Source: Variovorax paradoxus EPS
Lineage (GTDB): Bacteria; Pseudomonadota; Gammaproteobacteria; Burkholderiales; Burkholderiaceae_C
Length of the DNA: 64,000 nt
Direction of reading: 5' to 3'
Assembly (NCBI RefSeq): GCF_000184745.1
Contig: NC_014931.1
Location: 2,232,001-2,296,000, forward strand
Shown here: positions 43,151-52,161 of the stretch, one piece after another
Position numbering within the stretch: the first letter of the stretch is position 1
How the letters are laid out: every line of letters starts with the position of its first letter
Program-made: the position numbers and the translations under genes
Notes under the pieces: generated by a model
What the model was told of the DNA's origin: nothing
Seen by the model: only the letters and a program-made list of their open reading frames with translations
Database searches by the model: none

Positions 43151-43627
43151 TCAGGCGGCCTTCTTGAGCGCCTTGACTGCCTTGAGCACGTCGTCGACGT
43201 GGCCCGGAACCTTCAGGCCGCGCCATTCGGCCTTCAGGATGCCGTCAGCGCCGATCAGGAAGGTGCTGCGTTCGATGCCCTTGACCTTCTTGCCGTACAT
43301 GATCTTGTTCTTGACCACGCCGAACATGTGGCACATCTTCTCTTCGGTGTCGGCGATGAGTTCAAAGGGAAGCTCGAGCTTGGCCTTGAATTCGTCGTGC
43401 GACTTCATGTTGTCACGGGAAACGCCGAAAACGGTGGCGCCGGCCTTCTCGAAATCCTTGTAGCGGTCGCGGAATTGCATCGCTTCGGTCGTGCAGCCCG
43501 GAGTGTTATCTTTCGGGTAGAAATACATGACCAGCACGTGGCCGAGATGCGAGGTATTCGAGACCTTGAGGCCGCCCGTGGCGTTGGCGTCGAATTCAGG
43601 AATGGGTTTGTTGACAACGATCGCCAT
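43151..43627 (-). CDS. bcp: Thioredoxin-dependent peroxiredoxin (Bcp/PrxQ), 158 aa
   Basis: A PrxQ-type peroxiredoxin. The peroxidatic Cys45 is in YPKDNTPGCTTEAMQFRD. Position 50, the usual resolving cysteine of E. coli Bcp, is methionine here, so it should work by a 1-Cys mechanism or use another cysteine such as the one in EEKMCHMFGV. ATG 43627 gives the normal N-terminus (MAIVVNKPIPEF). It lies alone between phoH and an Mth938-like gene. Confidence 0.93.
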   Translation of the reverse strand: MAIVVNKPIPEFDANATGGLKVSNTSHLGHVLVMYFYPKDNTPGCTTEAMQFRDRYKDFEKAGATVFGVSRDNMKSHDEFKAKLELPFELIADTEEKMCHMFGVVKNKIMYGKKVKGIERSTFLIGADGILKAEWRGLKVPGHVDDVLKAVKALKKAA

Positions 43628-43762
43628 GAAACTTGTTTTCTCCGTTAGATTCCATGGATCGAGTTCTTCGGGGCAGACTCGATGCACGGAGGATTGGTCG
43701 TTGCTAACTTTGGGGTAGCTGGCCTGTTCGCAACCCGCTATTTTACCCCGAAAATACCCCTC

Positions 43763-44146
43763 TCAGTCAGCCGACGGGCTCTCGATCAGCAGGGCGGCAA
43801 TCACATGCCGGCCTTCGCCAGCCAGGATGTTGTAGGTCCGGCAGGCCGCCGGGGTGTCCATGGTCTCGACGCCGGTGCGCCGCGCCATCAGGGGTTGGAG
43901 CCAGGCAGGCTGCGGAAAGCGGATGCGGGTTCCGCTGCCGAAAATGATCAATTCGGCCCCGAGCTCGGCAAGCTGCGCGAAGTGTTCCGGGCCGAGTTCG
44001 TCGAAACGGGTGCAATTCCATTCGAAACGCTCCCCGCGGGAGCCGACCACCACGCTGCCCTCGACCTTTTCGTTGTTGATCGCGACCCAGCCGGGGCCGT
44101 GTGCGGTGAGGGACTGGGCGTCTGATTTGTCGGGCTGGAGCTTCAT
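43763..44146 (-). CDS. Mth938-like (DUF498) domain protein, 127 aa
   Basis: A small protein of the Mth938/NDUFAF3 superfamily. The fold appears in VGSRGERFEWNCTRFDEL, then AELGAELIIFGSGTRIRFPQ, ending ACRTYNILAGEGRHVIAALL. These proteins are often encoded beside secretion or respiratory genes and lack a defined reaction. ATG 44146 begins MKLQPDKSDAQ. Upstream frame extension is antisense to other genes and is not real. It is divergent from the aminotransferase gene. Confidence 0.85.
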   Translation of the reverse strand: MKLQPDKSDAQSLTAHGPGWVAINNEKVEGSVVVGSRGERFEWNCTRFDELGPEHFAQLAELGAELIIFGSGTRIRFPQPAWLQPLMARRTGVETMDTPAACRTYNILAGEGRHVIAALLIESPSAD

Positions 44147-44245
44147 CTGGTCACTGTGAACTGTGGTCAAATTATAGGTTTTCCCCAGTGACACGAGGCC
44201 TGCAGGGGCCTTTGATCCTCGCGTAAACCCGCCCGGGAGGGCCCT

Positions 44246-45478
44246 TTGAAGCAGCTCAAGAAATCGGCCAAGCTGGCCAACGTTCTCTACGACATCCGTG
44301 GTCCCATCATGGACGCGGCCAAGCAGATGGAGGACGACGGCCAGAAGATCATCAAGCTCAATATCGGCAATCTCGCCGTGTTCGGCTTCGATGCGCCCGA
44401 GGAGATTCAGCAGGACATGATTCGCAACCTGCCGAATTCGGCAGGCTATTCGGACAGCAAGGGCGTCTTCGCCGCGCGCAAGGCGGTGATGCACGAGACC
44501 CAGAAGCAGGGCATTGCCGGCGTCACGCTGGACGATATCTACCTGGGCAACGGTGCCAGCGAACTCATCGCGATGTCCACGAACGCGCTGCTCGACGACG
44601 GCGACGAGCTGCTCCTGCCGGCCCCCGACTACCCCCTGTGGACTGCCTCCACCAGCCTCTCGGGCGGCACCCCGGTGCATTACCTCTGCGACGAGGCCAA
44701 TGGCTGGATGCCCAACCTGGCCGATATCCGCGCCAAGATCACGCCCCGCACCAAGGGCATCGTGGTCATCAACCCGAACAACCCGACCGGCGCGCTCTAT
44801 TCCGACGATCTGCTCAAGAGCATCGTCGCCATCGCCCGCGAACACGGCCTCGTGATCTTTGCCGACGAGGTCTACGACAAGGTGCTGTACGACGGCGTGA
44901 AGCACACCGCCATCGCCAGCCTGTCGACCGACGTGCTCACGCTCACCTTCAACTCGCTCTCCAAGAGCTACCGCTCGTGCGGCTACCGCGCCGGCTGGGT
45001 CGTGGTCTCGGGCGACAAGCGCGCCGCGCAGGACTACATCGAGGGCCTGAACATGCTCTCGAACATGCGCCTGTGCGCCAACGTGCCGGGTCAGTGGGCC
45101 ATCCAGACCGCGCTGGGCGGCTATCAGAGCATCAACGACCTGGTCTGCGACGGCGGGCGCTTGCGCCGCCAGCGCGACCTCGCCTACGAACTGATCACCG
45201 CCATTCCGGGCGTGACCTGCGTCAAGCCCAGCGCCGCGCTCTACATGTTTCCGAGGCTCGACCCCGAGGTCTACCCGATCACCGACGACCGCCAGTTCTT
45301 CCTCGAGCTGTTGAAGGAAACCCGCGTGATGCTGGTGCAGGGCACCGGCTTCAACTGGGCCACTCCGGACCATTTCCGCATCGTGTTCCTGCCCCATGAA
45401 GACGACCTGCGCGAGGCCATCAACCGCATCGCGAAGTTCCTGGAGCAGTACCGACTGCGCCGCAAGACGGCATCCTGA
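44246..45478 (+). CDS. alaA: AlaA-like pyridoxal-phosphate aminotransferase, 410 aa
   Basis: A class I aminotransferase, most similar in layout to AlaA, which makes alanine from pyruvate and glutamate. The PLP lysine is in NSLSKSYRSCGYRAGW. Substrate and cofactor motifs include GYSDSKGVFAARKAV, NPNNPTGALYS and FADEVYDKVLYDG. The start is TTG 44246 with GGGAGG five bases upstream; no ATG fits, making this an unusual start. It precedes hom-thrC by 93 bp and probably supplies amino-acid metabolism. Confidence 0.9.
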   Translation: MKQLKKSAKLANVLYDIRGPIMDAAKQMEDDGQKIIKLNIGNLAVFGFDAPEEIQQDMIRNLPNSAGYSDSKGVFAARKAVMHETQKQGIAGVTLDDIYLGNGASELIAMSTNALLDDGDELLLPAPDYPLWTASTSLSGGTPVHYLCDEANGWMPNLADIRAKITPRTKGIVVINPNNPTGALYSDDLLKSIVAIAREHGLVIFADEVYDKVLYDGVKHTAIASLSTDVLTLTFNSLSKSYRSCGYRAGWVVVSGDKRAAQDYIEGLNMLSNMRLCANVPGQWAIQTALGGYQSINDLVCDGGRLRRQRDLAYELITAIPGVTCVKPSAALYMFPRLDPEVYPITDDRQFFLELLKETRVMLVQGTGFNWATPDHFRIVFLPHEDDLREAINRIAKFLEQYRLRRKTAS

Positions 45479-45571
45479 AATCTGCCGGTCACGGCGTGTG
45501 CCGTGGCCTTGGCGGCGACACCTGAAGCCTGCCTCCTCCAAATCACCAACGCCATGAGCGCGACTTTCCCA

Positions 45572-46906
45572 ATGAAACCCATCCAAGTAGGCCTCCTCGG
45601 CGCAGGCACGGTCGGCAGCGGCACCTTCAAGGTGCTCCAGCGCAACCAGGAAGAAATCAAGCGCCGCGCCGGCCGCGGCATCGAGATCACCATGGTGGCC
45701 GACCTGGACACCGCCCGCGCCCGCAACGTGGCTGGCGAAGGGGCCGGCGAAGGCGTCAAGGTGGTGGCCGATGCGCGCGAGATCATTGCCAACCCCGACA
45801 TCGACATCGTCATCGAGCTGATCGGCGGCTACGGCGTCGCGAAGCAACTGGTGCTCGAAGCCATTGCAGCCGGCAAGCACGTGGTCACCGCCAACAAGGC
45901 GCTGCTCGCGGTGCACGGCACCGAGATCTTCGCGGCTGCGCACGCCAAGGGCGTGATGGTGGCTTTCGAAGCGGCTGTTGCCGGCGGCATCCCGATCATC
46001 AAGGCGCTGCGCGAAGGCCTCACGGCCAACAGCATCCAGTGGCTGGCCGGCATCATCAACGGCACCACGAACTTCATCCTCTCCGAGATGCGCGACAAGG
46101 GCCTGGACTTCGCCACCGTGCTGAAGGAAGCCCAGCGCCTCGGCTACGCCGAAGCCGACCCGACCTTCGACATCGAAGGCGTCGACGCCGGCCACAAGGT
46201 CACGCTGATGAGCGCCATCGCCTTCGGCATCCCGGTGCAGTTCGACAAGGCGCACATCGAGGGCATCACCAAGCTCGCCGCGCAGGACATCAAGTACGCC
46301 GAGCAGCTCGGCTACCGCATCAAGCTCCTGGGCATCACCAAGCGCACGGCCAAGGGCATCGAGCTGCGCGTGCACCCGTCGCTGGTGCCGTCCAAGCGCC
46401 TGCTGGCGAACGTCGAAGGCGCGATGAACGCGGTTGTCGTGCACGGCGACGCCGTCGGCACCACGCTCTACTACGGCAAGGGCGCCGGCAGCGAGCCGAC
46501 CGCGAGCGCCGTGATCGCCGACCTGGTCGACATCACCCGCCTGCACACGGCCGATGCCGCGCACCGAGTGCCGCACCTGGCCTTCCATCCCGACGCGATG
46601 AGCGACCTCAAGGTGCTGCCGATGGCCGAGGTGGTCACCAGCTATTACCTGCGCCTGCGCGTGGCCGACCAAGCCGGCGTGCTCGCCAAGGTGACGGGCC
46701 TGTTGGCCACCGCCGGCATCAGCATCGACGCCGTGCTGCAGCGCGAAGCCGACGAGGTGGGCGGCGAGGGCTCCACGCAAACCGACCTCATCATCCTCAC
46801 GCACGACGCGCGCGAAGGCACCGTCGACGGCGTGCTGGCCGAGCTGCAGGCGCTGCCTACCGTGCTCGAACCCATCGTGCGCATCCGCAAGGAAGAGTTG
46901 AAGTGA
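45572..46906 (+). CDS. hom: Homoserine dehydrogenase, 444 aa
   Basis: Reduces aspartate semialdehyde to homoserine in threonine/methionine synthesis. The NAD(P) motif is VGLLGAGTVGSGTFKVL. The catalytic region has GIINGTTNFILSEMRDKG and YAEADPTFDIEGVDAGHK. A C-terminal ACT domain (about 350-440) suggests threonine feedback. ATG 45572 matches the family start; ATG 45554 would add six residues. It ends in a GTGA overlap with thrC. Confidence 0.95.
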   Translation: MKPIQVGLLGAGTVGSGTFKVLQRNQEEIKRRAGRGIEITMVADLDTARARNVAGEGAGEGVKVVADAREIIANPDIDIVIELIGGYGVAKQLVLEAIAAGKHVVTANKALLAVHGTEIFAAAHAKGVMVAFEAAVAGGIPIIKALREGLTANSIQWLAGIINGTTNFILSEMRDKGLDFATVLKEAQRLGYAEADPTFDIEGVDAGHKVTLMSAIAFGIPVQFDKAHIEGITKLAAQDIKYAEQLGYRIKLLGITKRTAKGIELRVHPSLVPSKRLLANVEGAMNAVVVHGDAVGTTLYYGKGAGSEPTASAVIADLVDITRLHTADAAHRVPHLAFHPDAMSDLKVLPMAEVVTSYYLRLRVADQAGVLAKVTGLLATAGISIDAVLQREADEVGGEGSTQTDLIILTHDAREGTVDGVLAELQALPTVLEPIVRIRKEELK

Positions 46907-48318
46907 ACTACCTGAGCACCCGCGGCCACCCGGACCGCAAGCGCTTCTGCGAAATCCTCCTCGAAGGCCTCGCGCCCGATGGCGGCCTGTACCTGCCGGA
47001 AACCTACCCGCAGGTCGATGCCGCCACGCTCGCCAGATGGCGCGAACTGCCGTACGCCGAGCTGGCCTTCGAGATCCTCTCGCTCTACATCGACGACATT
47101 CCCGCGGCCGACCTGAAGGCGATCTGCGCCAAGACCTACACCGCCGAGGTGTTCGGCACCGACGAGATCGTGCCGCTGCGCGAGCTCGAAGACGGCGTGT
47201 ACATCGAAGCCCTGTCCAACGGCCCCACGCTGGCCTTCAAGGACATGGCGATGCAGCTCCTGGGCAACCTGTTCGAGTACGAACTGGCCCGCCGCGGCGC
47301 CGAACTCAACATCCTGGGCGCCACCAGCGGCGACACCGGCAGCGCGGCCGAGTACGCTATGCGCGGCAAGAAGGGCGTGCGCGTCTTCATGACCTCGCCG
47401 GACGGCCGCATGAGCCCGTTCCAGCAGGCGCAGATGTTCAGCCTGCAGGACGAGAACATCCACAACATCGCCATCACCGGCGTGTTCGACGACTGCCAGG
47501 ACATCGTGAAGGCGGTGTCCAACGACCTGGGCTTCAAGCGCAAGTACCGCATCGGCACGGTCAATTCGATCAACTGGGCGCGGCTGCTGGCGCAGGTCGT
47601 CTACTACTTCGCGGGCTACTTCCAGGCCACGGCGAGTAACGACAAGCCGGTGAGCTTCACCGTGCCCTCGGGCAACTTCGGCAACGTCTGCGCGGGCCAC
47701 GTGGCGCGCATGATGGGCCTGCCGATCCGGACGCTGGTGGTCGCCACCAACGAGAACGACGTGCTCGACGAATTCTTCCGCACCGGCATCTACCGCGTGC
47801 GCGGCGCGGCCGACACGCACGAGACCTCCAGCCCGTCGATGGACATCAGCAAGGCCAGCAACTTCGAGCGCTTCGTGTTCGACCTGGTGGGCCGCGATGC
47901 TGGCAAGCTGCGCAAGCTGTTCGTCGAAGACCTGGGCTTGGAAGGCCGCTTCGACCTAAGCGCCGATGCGGCGTTCAAGGATGCGGCCGGGCGCTTCGGT
48001 TTCGTGAGCAGCCGAAGCACGCATGCCGACCGCCTGGCCACCATCCGCGACACCGAGAAGCGCTTCGCCACATTGGTTGATCCGCACACAGCCGACGGTC
48101 TCAAAGCCGCGCGCGAATTCCTCGCGCCGGGCGTGCCGATGGTGGTGCTCGAGACGGCGCTGCCGATCAAGTTCGCGGCGACGATCGTCGAAGCGCTGGG
48201 CCACGAGCCCGACCGGCCCGCAAAGTTCGAGGGCATCGAAGCGCTGCCCAAGCGCGTGGTCAAGCTGCCGGCTGACGCCGAGGCCGTGAAGGCCTACATC
48301 GCGCAGAACTGTGACTGA
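46903..48318 (+). CDS. thrC: Threonine synthase, 471 aa
   Basis: A PLP enzyme that converts phosphohomoserine to threonine. The PLP lysine lies in ALSNGPTLAFKDMAMQLLGN. The phosphate-binding glycine loop is ILGATSGDTGSAAEYAM. GTG 46903 overlaps the hom stop (GTGA) and has GGAAGAG upstream; upstream frames are not homologous. Length 471 fits the long ThrC type of proteobacteria. It forms hom-thrC with the previous gene. Confidence 0.95.
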   Translation: MNYLSTRGHPDRKRFCEILLEGLAPDGGLYLPETYPQVDAATLARWRELPYAELAFEILSLYIDDIPAADLKAICAKTYTAEVFGTDEIVPLRELEDGVYIEALSNGPTLAFKDMAMQLLGNLFEYELARRGAELNILGATSGDTGSAAEYAMRGKKGVRVFMTSPDGRMSPFQQAQMFSLQDENIHNIAITGVFDDCQDIVKAVSNDLGFKRKYRIGTVNSINWARLLAQVVYYFAGYFQATASNDKPVSFTVPSGNFGNVCAGHVARMMGLPIRTLVVATNENDVLDEFFRTGIYRVRGAADTHETSSPSMDISKASNFERFVFDLVGRDAGKLRKLFVEDLGLEGRFDLSADAAFKDAAGRFGFVSSRSTHADRLATIRDTEKRFATLVDPHTADGLKAAREFLAPGVPMVVLETALPIKFAATIVEALGHEPDRPAKFEGIEALPKRVVKLPADAEAVKAYIAQNCD

Positions 48319-48336
48319 GCGCGGTCGAGCCCGGGC

Positions 48337-48882
48337 ATGAAGGTCGTCGGCTTCGCCGGTTACTCGGGCGCGGGCAAGACCACGCTGGTCGAAAAGCTGA
48401 TTCCCGTGCTCAAGCGGTTCGGCCAGCGCGTCTCGGTGGTCAAGCACGCGCACCACAAGTTCGACATCGACCATCCGGGCAAGGACACATACCGCCACCG
48501 CGAGGCCGGCGCCTTCGAGGTGGTCGTCGCCTCCGACAAGCGCCTGGCGGTGATGCGCGAATTCGAAACGCCGGTCGAGCTCAGCGTGCACCAGTTGCTC
48601 GCCGAGGTGCATCCGGTTGCCGACTGGGTGCTGGTCGAGGGCTTTCGCCACGGCAACGTGCACAAGATCGAAGTCTGGCGCCAGCCCGGGGCGGGCGAGG
48701 CGCTGCGGCCCGTGCTTTATCCGGACGATCCCTTCGTCACCGCCATCGCGACCGACGCGCCGGACAGCTTGCCGGAGCCCACGGCCCGGCCGCTGTTCGA
48801 CCTCAACGACGCCGAGGCCATCGCGCGGTGGCTCATCGCCAATGGCGAGCGCTTCGAGTACAACCCGGAACACCATGGCTGA
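48337..48882 (+). CDS. mobB: Molybdopterin-guanine dinucleotide biosynthesis protein B, 181 aa
   Basis: A GTP-binding protein that helps MobA complete the guanine dinucleotide cofactor. The P-loop is GFAGYSGAGKTTLVEKL. The block VVKHAHHKFDIDHPGKDTYR is a MobB signature, followed by DWVLVEGFRHGNVHKIEVWR. It starts 18 bp after thrC and overlaps moeA by eight bases. No mobA is seen in the window. Confidence 0.93.
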   Translation: MKVVGFAGYSGAGKTTLVEKLIPVLKRFGQRVSVVKHAHHKFDIDHPGKDTYRHREAGAFEVVVASDKRLAVMREFETPVELSVHQLLAEVHPVADWVLVEGFRHGNVHKIEVWRQPGAGEALRPVLYPDDPFVTAIATDAPDSLPEPTARPLFDLNDAEAIARWLIANGERFEYNPEHHG

Positions 48883-50164
48883 CACACCTCCCGTTCCGTT
48901 CTCCGCGTCCAACGCGCGGCCTCCGCTGATGCCGCTGGACGAGGCCATCGCGCAGTTGCTGGCCAAGGCCGCACCGAAGCTTCCCGAGGAGAGCGTCGTC
49001 ACCTTCGACGCCGACGGCCGCGTGCTTGCGCAGGATCTCGTCTCGGGCCTCACCGTGCCGCCGCGCGACAACAGCGCGATGGACGGTTATGCGGTGCGCG
49101 CAGCCGATTGCGCCGAGCCCGGCACCGTGCTCCAGGTGACGCAGCGCATTCCCGCCGGCACCGTCGGCACGCCGCTCGCGGCCGGCACCGCGGCGCGCAT
49201 CTTCACCGGCGCGCAGATTCCCGAGGGCGCCGACGCCGTCGTGATGCAGGAAGACACGACCGCCACGCCGCAGGAAGGCAGCCTGGGTTCGGTGCGCATC
49301 GCGATCGTTCCTGCGGCCGGCCAATGGGTGCGCCGCGCGGGCGAGGACGTGGCCTCCGGGGACGTCGTGCTGAAGAAGGGCGAACGCCTCACGCCCGCGG
49401 CGCTTGGCCTCGCCGCCAGCGTCGGCTTCCACAAGCTGCAGGTGACGCGCAAGCCGCGCGTGGCGATGCTCTCCACCGGCGACGAGCTGGTGATGCCCGG
49501 CGAGGTAGCGCCCGATGCGATGAAGCCCGGCGCGATCTACAACTCCAACCGCTTCTTCATGCGCGCCTTGCTGCACCGGCTGGGCTGCGAGGTGAACGAC
49601 CTGGGCATCGTGCCGGACAACCGCGAGACCACCATCGCGGCACTTCGCGACGCGGCCGAGTCGAGCGACCTGATCATCACGACCGGCGGCGTTTCGGTCG
49701 GCGAAGAAGACCACATCCGCGCCGCGCTGCAGACGCTCGGCGAACTGCAGTTGTGGTCGTTGTCGATGAAGCCCGGCAAGCCCTTCGCCTATGGGTCCAT
49801 TGCGCGCAGCAACGGACAGGGCGTGTGCCATGTCACGGGGCTGCCCGGCAATCCGGTGTCGAGCTTTCTCACCTTCCTGATGCTCGTGCGCCCGTTCCTG
49901 CTGACGTTGCAGGGCGCCGAGCGCGTGACACCCGAGGCCGTGCAGATGCGTGCCGATTTCGACTGGCTCCGCGCCGACAAGCGCCGCGAGTTCCTGCGCG
50001 CGCGGCGCAACGCCGCGGACGGGCTCGACCTGTTCGCCAACCAGAGCTCGGGCGTGCTGACCTCGATGGTCTGGGGCGACGGCGTGGTCGACAACCCCTC
50101 GGGCCAGACGATCAAGTCGGGCGACACCGTGAACTTCATTCCCTTCGCCTCGCTGCTTGCCTGA
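48875..50164 (+). CDS. moeA: Molybdopterin molybdotransferase MoeA, 429 aa
   Basis: Inserts molybdate into adenylylated molybdopterin. Family motifs: VPPRDNSAMDGYAVRA, the LSTGDELV segment, TTGGVSVGEEDHIRAAL, and GLPGNPVSSFLTFLML. ATG 48875 overlaps mobB. The four-domain length is normal. It is followed by moaD after seven bases; together they serve the molybdenum cofactor. Confidence 0.96.
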   Translation: MADTPPVPFSASNARPPLMPLDEAIAQLLAKAAPKLPEESVVTFDADGRVLAQDLVSGLTVPPRDNSAMDGYAVRAADCAEPGTVLQVTQRIPAGTVGTPLAAGTAARIFTGAQIPEGADAVVMQEDTTATPQEGSLGSVRIAIVPAAGQWVRRAGEDVASGDVVLKKGERLTPAALGLAASVGFHKLQVTRKPRVAMLSTGDELVMPGEVAPDAMKPGAIYNSNRFFMRALLHRLGCEVNDLGIVPDNRETTIAALRDAAESSDLIITTGGVSVGEEDHIRAALQTLGELQLWSLSMKPGKPFAYGSIARSNGQGVCHVTGLPGNPVSSFLTFLMLVRPFLLTLQGAERVTPEAVQMRADFDWLRADKRREFLRARRNAADGLDLFANQSSGVLTSMVWGDGVVDNPSGQTIKSGDTVNFIPFASLLA

Positions 50165-50171
50165 GATTCCC

Positions 50172-50423
50172 ATGAAGGTCCAGATCCGTTATTTCGCCTC
50201 GGTGCGCGAGGCACTCTCCAGCAGCAACGAAACCGTCGACACCCACGCCGAAACGCTCGCCGCATTGCGCGACGAACTCATCGCACGCGGCGGTGCGCAC
50301 GCCACCGCCCTCGCGCGCGGCAAGGCGGTGCGCATGGCGCTCGACCAAGTGATGAGCGACGAAGCCGCAGCCCTGCACGAAGGCTGCGAGGTCGCGTTCT
50401 TCCCGCCGGTTACGGGCGGCTGA
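50172..50423 (+). CDS. moaD: Molybdopterin synthase sulfur-carrier subunit MoaD, 83 aa
   Basis: A ubiquitin-like sulfur carrier whose C-terminal Gly-Gly is thiocarboxylated (FFPPVTGG at the end). MKVQIRYFASVREALSSSNE opens the beta-grasp fold. ATG 50172 is chosen over an in-frame start five codons earlier. It overlaps the convergent dapA-like gene by 14 bp. Its catalytic partner MoaE is encoded 1.1 kb further on. Confidence 0.94.
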   Translation: MKVQIRYFASVREALSSSNETVDTHAETLAALRDELIARGGAHATALARGKAVRMALDQVMSDEAAALHEGCEVAFFPPVTGG

Positions 50424-51306
50424 GCCGCGCGTCCAGCGCCACGAGGCGCTCGCGAAGACTGTCGGAGGCGCGCGTCATCGGCGAGCGCAGTTCGTCGCGC
50501 ATCGCATCGGCATGAGCGAGCAATGCCTTTACCGGGCCGGGGTTCGATTCGGCGAACAGCATCTCGATCAACGGTTGAAGCGGTTGCCATTCGGCGCGCG
50601 CTTCGGCCACGCGGTTGTCGGCCAGGAGGCGCAGCACCTGCACGAAGCGCTTCGTCTGCACATGCCCGCTCGCAGCGATGGCGCCCACGCCGCCTTCGGC
50701 CACCGTCGAGAAGATCTGGTGGTCTTCGCCCGACAGCACCTGCAGCCGGCCATCGGCGATCAGCGCGCGCGTCTTGGCCATGTCGCCGCCGCAGTCCTTG
50801 ATGCCCCGAATGCGTGGGTGCGCGGCCAGCGCGAGCAGCGTCTCGCGCGAGAGGGTGGCGCCGGTGCGGTAAGGGATGTCGTAGATCAGCACCGGCAGCG
50901 CGCTTGCATCGGCAATCGCGCGGAACCATTCGAGCAGTCCGGCTTGCGACGGGCGGATGTAGTTCGGAGCGGGCACCAGCAGGCCCGCGAGCGGCCGTTC
51001 CGAGAGCTTGCGCACCCAGGCCGTCGTCTTGCCCAGGTGATAGCCCGAGAGGCCCATGACGACCGGCAGGCCAGCGGCGGCCGCCTGCACGGTGTCGAGC
51101 GACGCCAGTTGTTCCGCCTCGTCGAGCGCGGCGGCTTCGCCGGTCGAGCCGCAGACCACGAAGCCCGCCACGCCGTCGGCGGCGAGGCGCCGGGTCAGCG
51201 CGGCGAGCACCCCATGGTCGACCGCGCCGTCGCGAAACGGCGTGACGAGCGGAATCCAGAGGCCCGAAAAATCAGGGGTGGGGCGGGTGGCTTGTTGTTG
51301 TGGCAC
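50410..51306 (-). CDS. Dihydrodipicolinate synthase family protein (DapA-like), 298 aa
   Basis: An aldolase-type TIM barrel. The pyruvate-binding lysine is in RIRGIKDCGGDMAKT, the tyrosine in VLIYDIPYRTG, and the carboxylate loop in FVVCGSTGEAAALDEAEQ. It is inserted in opposite orientation between moaD and moaE. Because several DapA-like paralogues act on other keto acids and the context is not lysine synthesis, I do not name it dapA. ATG 51306 is the plausible start. Confidence 0.85.
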   Translation of the reverse strand: MPQQQATRPTPDFSGLWIPLVTPFRDGAVDHGVLAALTRRLAADGVAGFVVCGSTGEAAALDEAEQLASLDTVQAAAAGLPVVMGLSGYHLGKTTAWVRKLSERPLAGLLVPAPNYIRPSQAGLLEWFRAIADASALPVLIYDIPYRTGATLSRETLLALAAHPRIRGIKDCGGDMAKTRALIADGRLQVLSGEDHQIFSTVAEGGVGAIAASGHVQTKRFVQVLRLLADNRVAEARAEWQPLQPLIEMLFAESNPGPVKALLAHADAMRDELRSPMTRASDSLRERLVALDARLSRP

Positions 51307-51559
51307 GCAGGCTTCCTTTCAGGAATCGACCGATGGAAAGAACCACCGTCCGATGCGCGCACAACCATGCTGGGATCAAAGCCTCTTGGCAGGTTCCGTC
51401 GCTCATCCGACGACGGAACCGCAGCTCCGGTCAGACGAGCTTTGGTTTTTTGGCTTTGCTGCCTTGGCGCGCGCAACGACTCTCGGGGTGCGAGGGCACC
51501 GTGAAGAGTGTGGCGAAGCAAGGCATGAACGCAGTCTATCTCGATGACACAATCCGGAC

Positions 51560-52036
51560 ATGAGCGTTGCGCGTGTTTCGATCCAGACGGGTGATTTCGA
51601 CTTGAGCCAGGAGCTGGGCGCGTTGCGCGCGGGCGACAAGCGCGTGGGCGCGGTCTGCAGCTTCATCGGCACCGTTCGCGACCGCAACGACGGCAGCACC
51701 GTCGCATCGATGGAACTGGAGCACTACCCGGGCATGACCGAGAAGGCCATCGAGGCCATGATCGACGAGGCGCACAAGCGCTTCGATATCCTCGGCGCCC
51801 GCGTGATCCACCGCGTCGGCCTCCTGCAGCCGCTCGACCAGATCATGATGGTGGCGGTGATCTCGGCGCACCGCGGCCAGAGCTTCGAGGCCTGCGAGTT
51901 CCTGATGGACTACCTGAAGACCCAAGCCCCGTTCTGGAAAAAAGAACAGACGCCCGAAGGCGCCCGCTGGGTCGATGCGCGCGTCAGCGACGACGCGGCG
52001 TTGGCGCGTTGGGGCATCAGCGCCAACAACGCCTGA
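51560..52036 (+). CDS. moaE: Molybdopterin synthase catalytic subunit MoaE, 158 aa
   Basis: Transfers sulfur from MoaD thiocarboxylate to make molybdopterin. Typical motifs: GAVCSFIGTVRDRNDGSTVA, ELEHYPGMTEKAIEAM, IHRVGLLQPLDQIMMVAVIS, and the catalytic lysine block KTQAPFWKKEQTPEG. ATG 51560 fits. A 253-bp gap to the dapA-like gene holds no gene I can support. A palindromic repeat begins right after its stop. Confidence 0.95.
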   Translation: MSVARVSIQTGDFDLSQELGALRAGDKRVGAVCSFIGTVRDRNDGSTVASMELEHYPGMTEKAIEAMIDEAHKRFDILGARVIHRVGLLQPLDQIMMVAVISAHRGQSFEACEFLMDYLKTQAPFWKKEQTPEGARWVDARVSDDAALARWGISANNA

Positions 52037-52157
52037 CTTGTCCCCTCTCCCTCTGGGAGCGGGATAGGGTGAGGGCAGCGGCTTCACAACATCGTGGGGT
52101 GTTGGTCGCTGCTCACCCTCACCCCAACTCTCTCCCCCCGAGGGGAGAGGGAGCAAG
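52037..52157. repeat. Paired palindromic REP-like element
   Basis: Two related G/C-rich arms in inverted orientation: CTTGTCCCCTCTCCCTCTGG on the left and AGGGGAGAGGGAGCAAG on the right, each with its own short hairpin, joined by about 30 bp. It lies between the 3' ends of moaE and a convergent gene, the usual site for such extragenic palindromes. It probably also terminates transcription from both sides. Confidence 0.7.
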
Positions 52158-52161
52158 AGGC

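Noticed and set aside
44147..46804. Very long antisense open frame continuing upstream of the Mth938-like gene
   Set aside because: It runs opposite to the aminotransferase and hom genes, has the Ala/Arg/His-rich composition of a GC-rich shadow frame, and shows no conserved motif. Only 43763-44146 is real.
51307..51559. Short open frames between the dapA-like gene and moaE
   Set aside because: No ribosome site, conserved motif or consistent coding composition in any of them.
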